From assembly GCA_002270565.1 (NCBI GenBank), contig NQMI01000239.1:1-39562 (forward strand): DNA of 39,562 bases. Direction: 5' to 3'. Positions 29,632 to 39,562 of this stretch are shown piece by piece. This DNA comes from Stenocarpella maydis (Eukaryota; Ascomycota; Sordariomycetes; Diaporthales; Diaporthaceae). The first letter of the stretch is position 1; every line of letters begins with the position of its first letter. The position numbers and the translations under genes were made by a program. A model generated the notes under the pieces. The model had not been told where the DNA came from. It was given only the letters and a program-made list of their open reading frames with translations, and searched no databases.

Positions 29632-32600
29632 ATATACCCCCGGCCGTTGTTGAGAGTAACAAATTAGTTACTGCATTGCAAAGTAATTTGTGTGCGCGTG
29701 GGAGACATGAAATAAGCTGGGACGATTATACAATGCCCGGCGAGAGAGGGAGAAGCGGGTGCATCACGCCACAGGCATGTGCAAAGTAGACCAGCATTGG
29801 CGGTGTGCAAGAGGGACGCATGCACGGAACTTTTGGGTATCACGAAGTGGGCGTAGTAGACCCGTGGCTGAAATGACGAATGAAATGTGCGACGGAACTC
29901 ATGTTCTACGTTGATCAAAAAAAATGGGTTTGTGATCTATGGTTGGAAGGACGAAGGAATATCTTTTTTGACTTATATTCAAGTTCGCTGCTCGTGTAGC
30001 CGCTGTATACGTACCTCACATCCTACTACTACTTATATCTCACATCATGGCGTTCGTATCTCACAATTCCGTGACGAGACTGCGACTGAGAGGGTGACGT
30101 AGCTACCTAGCTGGCCCTCCTTCTACAATACACAGCATCGTGGAGGATCCGACGCGGATATCCGACACCTGCTCCCTCCGTCTCATACTCTCCCTCGTGA
30201 ACCCTCATGCTGGTCTCACGGCTCACCAGCACATTGGGCAAGGGCAGCACGGCGACGACCAGGCTTGATAGGTTTTCCCACACCTGTGTCTATTCTAAAC
30301 AGACCTGCCACGTATGGTGGGTTAGTTACCGGCTCTTAACGGCAAACATATACACACCACTACTGCTGCTTGCTAGCTTGGTGCGCGCCGGGCACGTCGC
30401 GGTCCCCCCCCCCCGTGTAAACCAGTGCTGGGGAAGTCAGTCGGCCGGCCACAAGCGGTTCAGATGGGAGGATAAGGTGATGCGGTTTTGGGGGTTCCCG
30501 GGGTGGAAGGGGGGGGGGGTTCTGGCTTTGTTTCGTCGTCCATCTGCAAGTCCATAACACACATGCTGCATGTCTCAGCTGCTCTCTCGTTTAATTTCCA
30601 TAGGGCACACACCAATCAAGGTGGGGTGAGAAACAAGCGCCCCGGGTCACAAGTACAAGTATGTATGCATGTGAAACACAGTATCTGACATGATTTTCGC
30701 CTTTGTCTACTTCATTACGGTGTTATATCCCATCGCGTGGTCAGCAACGTGATAAAGGGCCTTGCCAGTCCGCGGTCTGCCCGCTGTCCGTGTTGTCCGT
30801 AGGCCCCCAGAACCATCCACATCAGCTGTGGTTTGGACCCCCGGGGGGACGAACGTCACGGGATAAGTGGGATATGAAGTCGCTTTGGGAAGCCGATAGG
30901 ACGGTCGGGGGATCAAGTCAGTCTTTTTCCCCGCGGTCCTCTTTGAGGATACTGGTTGTGAAGCGAGATGTGCCAGTAAGCTGCCGCCCGCCGTGATGAG
31001 TGATGAGTGAGACCCGCACCATGCAGTTTACCGAGCTAATAAAGCAGGTGCGCCTGATGGTGGGTATGTCTTCATTTGTAGTTGTTTTGATATGGAAATA
31101 TGAGGGACGTCGTCGCTATTTACGGCGTCCCTCCGAGCCGGAGGCCCAACCACTTCTCAACGTGATTTAAGTAGACTAAAAAGAGCATTAAAGCCGGTCT
31201 TGAAGTCCGCGTTGTCTCACTTGATTGGCAGCACCTTCTGCATACTTTTTACAGTTCAGAGGTCGTCCCGGCCACTGACATGAAGGAGACCCCGGATTTA
31301 CGTGGTCTGCCATACACCCGAAGTCTGCCAGTAGCCGAAGTCTAGCACACATGGCAACTTGGGAGGGATTCTTTTGCGCGCAGCCTGTACGTCCTCCCTT
31401 TGGGTCCGTGGTCCACATTCCGTCCAGCCTTGCTGCGGGTGTGTGGAGTGGGTCATCGAGGTGTTGGCTTCACGGCATTACTCTGCAGGTCAGGTCCAGC
31501 TGCTACTACCAGGTGTGTGTAATAATACAAATAATACACGCTTGTGTACTCTGCCAGGGAGGTTACGGCATATTTTAGACTTTGTAGCATGATGTAGAGG
31601 ACTTCCTTCTCTGTCTGCCTGTGATCGATATGGCAGATCACCGCACGCACGTCCTACCTAGTAGACAGTTCCTCGCCATCGCTCAAGTAGTTCGCCGCTC
31701 ATGGCTCCATCAGGCGAACAAGCCTCGAGCGAAACCGCAGTGTCTGAAGATATTGTTGCGTCATGGGGCTGGAGCAAGCACGTTTCGATTTCGAGGACTG
31801 ACTCGAGGGCAGTTGAGCGACAATTAGTGCCAGCCATCTCTGTCTGGATCCACAAGGGGAATGGGTATTATTACAGCCTTGCCCACGTGTTCGTAATCGG
31901 CAATCAGAGGCCCACAGCCAGGTTGGCCAAGGTGTATCTCGCAGTGTAGAACCTTGTCGGCTCACGACTGCCAGGCAGGTGGTGACTGGCCGCCGCCGCG
32001 GAAACCTCCGCTCCCGAGACAGGCCGATATGGTTCAGCATACACATGTACGTCCAGAAGCATATCCCGAGGCGGTCAATGAATGCCGGCGCTCGCGATGC
32101 TGCTTTAGCCATGGATGGCATTTCTGGACAAGGTGCAATCCTGGCGATTCTCTAGCCGGCGCGCATCCCCCCCTCCCTTTCGCGTGGCTACTTCTGCAGG
32201 CATGGTGCGAAAAGATGCGCCATCAGCCGTGAGCGCTCAGACGGGACAGTGCATTCATTCACTCACAAGCAGGCTAGCATATTTGAGGGGCGTGGTGCGC
32301 TAGGCCGGTTTGGAGTCAAGCCATCTGGTGCAAGAGAGAGTTGAGAAGGATTCCCGGCATGCCCGAGCCTGTAGGTTGACAGGAATCGGGGGAGGTCGAA
32401 CGCCACGAAGCTGCAAACTAGAGAGGCGAGCACACATGCATGGCCGATGCCTCTTTGAGAAGTCATTACTCATTCCACCATCATATCGAATCATGTCAGA
32501 TGCACGTCCTGGGTCGTCTGGATGCAAGCTCTCGGGACGCATCACATGGTTGGTAGACGAATGCTGGAGTGGTTTCAGGTGCCGAGATGCCAGCTTGTGA

Positions 32601-33883
32601 AAGACGCAGACATCCAAGTCTTTGGAATAGGCGTATCCCCCTCAACCGTGCACACCAGACTATCTAAGGCCTGAAAACGGTCGGCGCAAGTAGAAGATTG
32701 ACCGGGCTTCATCTTGTGTCCTTGTGCCGGGTGCCGTATGCAGGTGTGCCTGAGCCCGGTCGAGCTAGCATCCTTTGTCTGGGTTGCAAGTAGACAAGCA
32801 AGCAGGCAAGAGAAGGGCAAAAAGTTTAAACGACGACTAACCAGCCTGTGTGATGCAGCAGCGTGCACCGACAGGTTGGGGCCCCGCAATGTTGTCGGGG
32901 TCCGCTGCACTACCTTCATTTAAAGTCGTCAGGATTTGAGGGGCCCCACAGAACAAGACCTGAGGGGCCGACGACAAGCCCGGGGTTTTGTTGGAGTCTC
33001 CATGTCGTGCGTGTTCTGGCCCAAATCGGTTCAGAACCCAAGGATTTGGAGAGCCAGATGGAGGGCGAAAAAAATGTCGTCTGTCTGTCTTTTGTGAGCG
33101 TGTGGCACGCAGCGTGAGTGTGTCGGGATGCGCCTCAGCCGAGCGGAGAGCAGCCAGCTTCAGGGAGCTGGGCAGCCTGGCAGCGTACACAGTAGTGTGT
33201 AGTACCGGGCGGTTTTACCCACTAAAAATATATACTAGACGGGGGTGCGGATCGTCAAGGTCCCTGGCTGCATGGCAGCACTGTGATGGCAGGTGATGCA
33301 GCGTGGACCCCGTCCAATGCCAACGGCGCCCGGCTGTCTTGTGGCCAGGTTGTGCCTGTCCCACGGCGGAAGCATTGGACGTTGATTTGTACCAAGTAGC
33401 ACTGCGTACCGGTGACTGGTGGCTGGTGACAGGTCAACATGAGATGAGACCAGAGAAGCACACAGCGAGGAGACAGGTGAGCCGACAGCCGATTTGGAAG
33501 TGTGATTGCCGTTCGGCCCTGGGTCTTGTTGATGTCGACGCCAATCAAAAAGGCCTTGGTTAGACACTGCTGGGTACTAACAAGAGGGGGCTGGCCGTTG
33601 GTGCGCGCTGGCGGAGCGAGTGGTAGGACGAGGCTTTGGTTTTGGTTGGTGTTGTCTTGGTGCTAGGGCAAGTGGCTCAGGACACGGGCACCTCCCTAAC
33701 AGCCAGTTCGACCGTGAGGAGATGAGCCCAGAACAGACAAGAGACTGGGCTGCATGCCGTACGACATAGCATAAGAAGTGGTGCATACCTGGGTACAGTG
33801 GTGTTGTATGAGGCAAGAAGACGTGAAGACAGATTTGAATGTATCTAAGTACTAGACTAACTGGCAGGCTAATAACTACAGTC

Positions 33884-33920
33884 CCAGCTCCAGCTCCAGC
33901 CCCAGCCCCAGCCCCAGCCC
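33884..33920. repeat. CCAGCT/CCAGCC 6-bp tandem repeat
   Basis: About six copies of a hexamer (CCAGCT turning into CCAGCC), roughly 1 kb upstream of the transporter start. Confidence 0.85.
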
Positions 33921-33964
33921 AAACCCCGAGCAAAACCTACAGTGGTCCAGATGTCTTGCCCCTC

Positions 33965-34033
33965 TTTTTTTTTTTTTTTTTTTTTCTGTCTTTCCTTTTT
34001 CCCTTCCCTCTTTCTATTTTCCTCCCCCTTCTG
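33965..34033. repeat. T21 run followed by a polypyrimidine tract
   Basis: Twenty-one T are followed by about 50 bases of almost only C and T. Such tracts are frequent just upstream of transcription starts in filamentous fungi and may disfavour nucleosomes. Here it lies 0.9 kb upstream of the transporter start. Confidence 0.75.
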
Positions 34034-34648
34034 CACCCACCCAACCCCTGTTCCCCCGTTTAGTAGTGCGTGGTCTCTCCGCCTCCATGCCCCGGGAGCC
34101 AATCACACAACGCTCCCCCCAGGCGGAACACCAGCTGATGGTGGGTGGCTTCCCCTCTATTCGCCTCCAACGCCTGGAAGAAGAGTCTAAGAGCCCATAC
34201 CCATGGCCGCCTCCCCCCTGCCACCACACCAACCCCTCTAACCCACACTAGAACATAATAGACGATGCAGCACGCTACGCCGCATCCATGCGTCCCTACT
34301 CGGTACACTACCATGCTCAGTGCCCAGGCCCCATGCCCATCATCCGTCGCCCATGCTTACTGTGACTCTGTGTGCGTCTGTCCTCCCGCCCAGTTCCGCT
34401 CTCCTGTCCCCCCAGACCGTACCACCCTCTTCCCTATTCGTCACTTTTTGCTGCTCCATCTGCCCAGTCCTTATTGTTCAGTTACTCGAGTCTCGAGTCT
34501 CCATTTTCCACCTCCTCCTTCATCCATCCGACCGGCTTGCCCATCTTATCGACCCTACGTACAGCGCTTTGTCTGCTCTCCGCTGCCCCGATTCTGACAG
34601 CACCAACGCAGCCCAAGTCCCGCCTGGTCTGCTGTCCCCACACTGACA

Positions 34649-34678
34649 CTGCGACTGCGACTGCGACTGCGACTGCGG
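34649..34678. repeat. CTGCGA hexamer repeat
   Basis: Four perfect copies and a fifth with one change, about 270 bp upstream of the transporter start codon. Confidence 0.85.
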
Positions 34679-34948
34679 CCTTGACCGTCGCCTCGACCTT
34701 TTGGCCTCCTTCCAAGCCTCCCTCCTATCCTCCTGCCCTACCCTAATCATACCCACCAGATATCATCCATCTTTGCCGCCGACCACGCCGACCACGGACT
34801 GACCGACTCTGTCTCCCATCCCGTCGAACCCAACGCTCGCAAATGGTCGACCGCAATACTCGCCGACGACTCTTCCAGCGACTCGTTATTCCCGTCTCTG
34901 AGCCATTGATCCCACCCACCCTGGCTTGAAGGTCGACGTCTATCCGCC

Positions 34949-36786
34949 ATGGCCTTCGCCATGGGCTGGCGGAAGCCCGACAATGTCGCCGGGTCATCCG
35001 CTCCCGCCATCATGATCGGCATTTTCGTCGCCTCCGGGGGTTTGCTGTTTGGATACGACACGGGGTGAGCACTCTCGTCCTTGGCGCCATCGACTCCCCT
35101 CGGCGCTCGCTTACTGACATGCCCAATGTCTAGGACCATCAACGGCATCCTCGCCATGAGCGCATTCAAGGAACAATTCTCGACCGGATACACCCGTAAC
35201 GGAGAGCCCTCCATCTCCCCGAGCGAGACGGCCGTCATTGTCGCCATCCTGAGCGCCGGCACCGTCTTCGGTGCCCTGATCGCCGCCCCCGTCGGCGACT
35301 ATTGGGGTCGTCGCAAGTCTCTGATTGGCGCCGTCACCGCTTTCAACTTCGGCGTCATATTCCAGGTCTGCGCCCACGCTATCCCTATGCTTGTCGCAGG
35401 GAGGTATGTCTGTGCCCAGAACTGCGAGGCCCAGCCTGCCCAGTTCTGTCTGTTTCCGGAAACCAGCTGGCTGACATGCGCGACAGATTCTTCGCCGGCG
35501 TAGGTGTAGGAACTATTTCCGTCCTCGTCCCCATCTACCAGGCCGAGATGGCGCCCAAGTGGATAAGAGGAACCCTGGTCTGCTTTTACCAACTCTCCAT
35601 CACCATTGGACTGCTCACGGCATCCGTTGTCAACATGCTCACTGCCAATATGGACGGCGCCGCTGCGTACCAAATCCCCCTCGGCCTTCAGTTCAGCTGG
35701 GCAGTGGTGCTGTCGCTTGGTCTCCTCGTACTTCCCGAAACGCCTCGCTATCTCATCAAGCGGGGGCTGAAAGACGCCGCCGCCGTCTCTCTTAGTCGGT
35801 TGCGACGGCTGGATCAGCTGCACCCGGCGTTGCTCGAGGAGCTGGCCGAAATCGAGGCGAACCACCAATATGAGTTGGCTTTGGGACCTGCCACTTACAA
35901 AGACGTCATCTTCGGCACGCCTCACCTCGGACGAAGGACGCTCACCGGCTGCGTGCTACAGATGCTACAACAGCTGACAGGCGTCAACTTCATCATGTAT
36001 TACGGAACGTCCTTCTTTGTCGGTGCCGGCATCCAGAACGCCTTCCTCATCTCCTTGATCATCAACATTGTGAACACCGTCTCCACTATTCCAGCGCTCT
36101 TTGTCATCGAGACCTGGGGCCGACGAAAGGTCCTGATATATGGCGCCGTTGCCATGGCCATCTGCCAGCTACTTATTGCCAGCTTCTCTGTGGCCGTCGG
36201 CAAAGCGATGCCCACCACGGCCAACCAGATCCTTATCATATTCCTCTGCATCGATATATTCTTCTTTGCAGCCTCGTGGGGACCCGTGGCCTGGGTTATC
36301 ACGTCCGAGATATACCCTTTAAAAGTGCGAGCCAAGTCCATGTCCATATCCACAGCCTCGAATTGGCTCTTGAACTTCGGCATCGCGTATGGAAGTCCGT
36401 TTATGGTAGAGGAGGGCGCCGGCTACGCTGACATGGGCAACCGCGTCTTCTTCGTGTGGGGGGCGTTCTGTGCAGTCGCGGCCGTCTTCGTCTGGGCCAT
36501 GATCTACGAGACGAGCAAGATCAGCCTCGAGCAGATCGACGAGATGTACGAAAGGGTGGCTTTCGCATGGCAGAGCGCACACTTCGAGCCGAGCTGGAGC
36601 TTCCAGCAGATGCGTGACCTTGGCTACAGCGATAGCGGGGTGCCGGCGCAGGAGCAGGAGCTGGGGCCAACGATAACACATCAGTCGGATTCGGTGTCGA
36701 GTAGCTCCGTGACGGGCGTCAGCTCGTCCAACGCAGACGAGAACAAGGCCGTCTCGCAATTAGGGCACGTTGACTTCAGCTACTAA
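34949..36786 (+). CDS. MFS sugar transporter (hexose transporter/sensor type)
   Basis: Exons are 34949-35064, 35134-35403 and 35487-36786, giving 561 residues. Donors GTGAGC and GTATGT, acceptors TCTAG and GACAG. It is a plasma-membrane sugar porter of the major facilitator superfamily. Hallmarks are GGLLFGYDTGTINGILAM in helix 1, the loop motif GDYWGRRKSLIG, the sugar-porter motif PETPRYLIKRG after helix 6, LQQLTGVNFIMYYG in helix 7, ETWGRRKVLIYG, and the WGPVAWVITSEIYPLKVRAK segment near helix 10. Twelve helices are discernible, followed by a Ser-rich cytosolic tail of about 70 residues ending in GHVDFSY. The tail is longer than in simple carriers but much shorter than in yeast Snf3/Rgt2 sensors. 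An alternative start at the second in-frame ATG (MGWRKPDN) is possible. Substrate is not determinable; glucose or another hexose is likely. Confidence 0.93.
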
Positions 36787-37615
36787 TCAAGCGACACAGA
36801 CCTTGTTGTTTCTTCTCATTTGTAATATATACGCCCACAAACGCAGCGGTCGAAGGGGGATCATTTTGACCACAAATTCTATTGGGTATCAGCGTTGGAG
36901 TTTATCTGGTGGGAGTTTCATGGGAGGCACGGGGGCTGTGTCGTTTTATATTTTGGAGTATTTTGAAAGGCTCAGGACAAACAGGGTCACGACGATATCA
37001 TGTCTTGAGATTTTCAGGATTGGGAACTAAGGGATACCACATTTACTTTTTTTTCGTGTTCTCAAACCCAGCACCACTTGTTAGCGGGGCCAAAGACCTC
37101 GACAGCACAGAGAGCAAGCAGTCAAACCCCAGGCACAGCAACGCATGGCCACGGGCGCTTTTTGTAAAGTCCTGTGTCCTGAGGTTGTGTATAGAAAGCA
37201 CGCGTGTATGCGTATCCGCATCACTACAGATGGAGATCAATAAATAAGTCTTCAGTCTATTGACCGAGAGATAACTAACTTATGCTCCGGTTTGGTGGAC
37301 CCAGTTCCACATCATTCGAGTCTCCCATCGTATATCAGCAGCCTCGACGAGCGTGATATTGCGGGCGTCAGGGGCGACACTGCTCTCTATACAGCACTGC
37401 GACTTGCATCTCATGTTCCTTTTTGGCCCTCGGTGAAGAGACAATGCCAACGGGGTTTCGGAAAGGGAGCATGGAACAGGATCCAACACCTCCCGGGTGT
37501 CGCATCACAGACAGGGTTGTTATTACCCTGCCTGAATAGCCTGTCTTTAACGATGGATGGAAATGATGCGGCTGCGTGAAGAAGGGTGGGAAAGAATAAT
37601 AAAATAAATATAGAC
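36787..37615. other. 3' flank of the transporter gene up to the LTR
   Basis: AT content rises through this stretch, and AATAAATA-type motifs (near 37240 and 37601) could serve polyadenylation. No gene is seen. Confidence 0.45.
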
Positions 37616-37911
37616 TGTTTGTATTTGAGTTCCTCTACTAAGCTGGAACAGCAGCAGTTGTGCTACTAGGACAGAAAACAATAGGTATAGATAATAGACA
37701 ATTGAAGTCGCAATGCATGCTTGAAACAATGACCATCCAGCCTTCTGCAAACTAGTTGTGGAACAGTCATGTGTCCTAAGCACTCTGAATTTATAGAAGT
37801 AAACTCGCCTTAAGGTCTAAGTTTCTAGAAAAGAATAAAATAAATGAAAGAAGCTTTTATAAGCGCAAGATATGCTTGGTTTTAGGGTCAGGGGCAGCAT
37901 TCTATTCAACA
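37616..37911 (-). repeat. Putative 3' LTR of a Ty3/gypsy element, little mutated
   Basis: The segment is bounded by TGTTTG and CAACA on the plus strand; on the element's strand it runs TGTTGAATAG to ATACAAACA, giving TG..CA ends with TGTT/AACA inverted tips. Directly upstream on that strand is a short purine-rich GGGGGGTG stretch that could be the polypurine tract. A TATA-like GCGCTTATAAAAG lies inside. Length is 296 bp. No second LTR is within the window, so the ends are inferred from motifs only. It retains CpG dinucleotides and ordinary composition, unlike the adjacent internal region. Confidence 0.55.
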
Positions 37912-39562
37912 CACCCCCCAGCTATAGGCTTATTTAAAGCATATAGCTGCCCTAGTTTTACTAATAGCTAGGTAGCCTATATATTTATACCTATAAGAAA
38001 GTCCCAATCCTCCTATTAGCTACGCTTCCTATATTTCCATCCCATAATATATCTTAGAAACCTACCTTTAAGCTTCTATATCTTCACAATATATTTAAAA
38101 TTAACTAGTTAGGGCTTAAATTTAGACTTTTTTTTATAATTCTAACCCTAAAATATACTACCTTTTTTATTTTAAAATCCTTATATATTCTTACCATTTA
38201 TTAAAGTGTGCTAATCCTTGATTATTATAATCTTAAAATCTTAGACTTGGATTTCTTTTAAATAGTATATTTAAGGTAATTAACTTTTTATATATAGAAA
38301 TAATATTTTTTAATCTTATAAGTAGGTTAGCTTCTTAAAGCTTCTAAAGTACCTTCTTAATATATTCCTTATATATCTTAAGATCTTTAGAGAATATAAG
38401 GATGTTATTTAGGTATATAATAATAAAGTAGTTAAGATACTTATTAAGGACTAAGTTAATTATTTCTTAGAATAACGGTAGAGTATTAGTAAGCTTAAAA
38501 ATATAATTAATATTTTAAAGTATTTATAGTATATTTTAAATGCTATTTTTATTCTTTTTTTCTTTATAAATAAGACTATATTTATACTTTAGATTAAGTA
38601 TTATAAACTATTATACTCTCTTAAGTCTATTTTATAATTTCTTAATAAGTAGTAACAGGTAGTAATTTTTAATTATAATGTTATTTAGTTATTAGTAGTT
38701 AATATAAAGTTCTAGCGTACTATTTTTCTTAAACATAAATAGGATTAGATATCCTATAGGTGATTTTAATGGTTATATATATCCCTTTTTAAGGTTCTTA
38801 TTAAAGTACTTATAAAATGCCCCTAGTCATTCTTTATTAAATCTATAGATCTTATAGAATTTAAGTATAATACTTAGTTTATGTAAAATCTTATGATTGT
38901 ATTTAATATATTAAGGTAAAACTATATTAAGTAATTCTTAAAAGACCTTAGAGACCTAGTAGTATTCTCCTAATACTTGCTTTAGTCTTAAGAATATATT
39001 ATTTTATTTTTCCTTTTATATTATGTAAGTGAAACTTTTAAGTATAGGTTAAATTACCTTTATTTATGAAAACTAATATTACTAATTCATTTATCATAAG
39101 GTTCCTTTTAGGGATATAATAACTATCCTTAAAATATCTTATATTAATTTTTTTACCTATAGGTATTTAGATTTCCGATATTTATTATTATATAAGTTAG
39201 ACTAGTATTATGTTTTTAATTTATAACGGATTATTATTCCAATATATATTTTCATTATATATTATATTTAGCTTTGTTATTTTATTAGTTTATATTAGAT
39301 TATCTTTAAGGTATTATATTTCTTTAGCTTTACTTACTAGTAAGCTGATTTAAGTGTATACTTTACTACTATCTTTAGGGACTAAACTTTATTATTTCTT
39401 TATATTGTTTATCCCTCCTTTAATATTAATTAAGAGATCTAGCTTGTAGTGTAATTAATATATAGGTTATTCTTTTAAGCTATAAAATCCTAAGTATAAT
39501 CTTATATTTTATTATATTTATAATATGAAATTGGATATTGTATTATAATTAGTAAGTAGGGT
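37912..39562 (-). mobile_element. Ty3/gypsy retroelement remnant, heavily AT-mutated (RIP-like)
   Basis: From about 37920 to the window end the sequence becomes extremely AT-rich, with very few CpG and abundant TpA, the footprint of repeat-induced point mutation (C to T, preferentially at CpA), established in Pezizomycotina. A degenerate reverse transcriptase is readable on the minus strand (separate entry). Nearer the LTR, about 37925-38050, a frame reads YIMGWKYRKRS then EDWDFLIGI and LGQLYALNKP with stops, which resembles a decayed chromodomain tail of a chromovirus-type integrase; this is tentative. Only about 250 bp separate the RT end from this tail, so RNase H and most of the integrase are missing. 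The 5' part of the element lies beyond the right edge. Confidence 0.85.
38300..38816 (-). pseudogene. Degenerate Ty3/gypsy reverse transcriptase
   Basis: The minus strand carries RT landmarks in correct order, broken by stops. First come KNLKKGYI, stop, PLKSPIGYLILF, then KKNSTLELYINY with two stops. Next come LNNIIIKNYY, KKL-stop-NRLKRV with two stops, FIILNLK, then KIAFKIYYKYFK and IYLNNILIFSKDLK, ending in EANLLIRLKN. The catalytic YLDD box reads YLNN: both aspartates have become asparagine (GAC to AAC), exactly the G-to-A change expected of RIP. Other stops sit where the family has Arg or Gln. At least one frame change lies between the FIILNLK and KIAF blocks. It cannot encode an active enzyme. 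Ty3/gypsy assignment is strong from the block order and spacing. Confidence 0.88.

Larger units (their letters stand above)
29632..34948. other. 5.3-kb region without a supportable gene
   Basis: Between the fumarate reductase and transporter genes no frame longer than about 140 codons exists. None shows a domain, signal peptide plus plausible body, or splice pattern restoring a known family. Base composition is ordinary, without the AT skew of the retroelement at the right end, so it is not an obvious mutated transposon. Homopolymer runs of C (about 30405-30416) and G (about 30509-30519) occur. The last kilobase is pyrimidine-rich with several simple repeats and is probably transporter promoter and leader. 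Non-coding RNAs or regulatory DNA are possible but not demonstrable by eye. Confidence 0.5.

Noticed and set aside
35299..35925. 208-codon minus-strand open frame
   Set aside because: Antisense to the sugar transporter exons 2-3, with no independent support.
37616..37911. Idea that the LTR-like segment is a promoter or gene of the neighbouring transporter
   Set aside because: TG..CA ends, an adjacent purine tract, an internal TATA-like box and the abutting RT relic fit an LTR better, though copy-number evidence is needed.

Overview
The window is nuclear DNA of a filamentous ascomycete (Pezizomycotina, most likely a sordariomycete). Genes carry short introns of about 50-170 nt with GTRNGT/YAG borders, coding regions are GC-rich, and gene spacing is loose. 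The gene set (Hrd3/SEL1, Sin3, Prm10/ThrE, FRG1, fumarate reductase fused to cytochrome b5, a FAS1 protein, a hexose-transporter-like MFS protein) is fungal. The right end is an AT-rich retroelement relic of the kind left by repeat-induced point mutation (RIP). Species is not claimed. Exon structures below were built by hand from splice motifs, frame continuity and family fit.

Layout. 1-395 (-): N-terminal part of a probable Sfr1/Mei5 recombination accessory gene that runs off the left edge. 855-3525 (-): Hrd3/SEL1-like ERAD subunit. 4201-5452 (+): WDR89-like WD40 protein, divergent from Hrd3. 6252-7187 (-): FRG1-like protein. 8150-9578 (+): Fe(II)/2-oxoglutarate dioxygenase-like protein, divergent from FRG1. 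9579-13285: long non-coding stretch with simple repeats. 13286-16250 (+): Prm10-like ThrE-family membrane protein. 16845-16852: assembly gap of eight N, which cuts a minus-strand SBPase/FBPase-like gene (start at 17123). 17698-18491 (-): DUF202 membrane protein. 19106-23824 (-): Sin3 co-repressor. 24974-25823 (-): secreted FAS1 protein. 27505-29631 (+): fumarate reductase with a cytochrome b5 tail. 29632-34948: 5.3 kb with no supportable gene. 34949-36786 (+): sugar transporter. 37616 to the end: minus-strand Ty3/gypsy relic, with a well-preserved putative LTR next to a heavily mutated internal region containing a degenerate reverse transcriptase.

The genes are unrelated housekeeping and accessory functions (ER quality control, chromatin repression, redox metabolism, sugar transport), with no sign of an operon-like pathway or biosynthetic cluster. 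The most unusual structures are a perfect 160-bp direct repeat (16685-16844 and 18591-18750), one copy of which ends exactly at the assembly gap, and the contrast between the mutated retroelement body and its intact LTR. I see no clearly new biological system. The best leads are structural or regulatory: the repeat/gap locus, palindromes in intergenic regions, and the two long gene-free regions.
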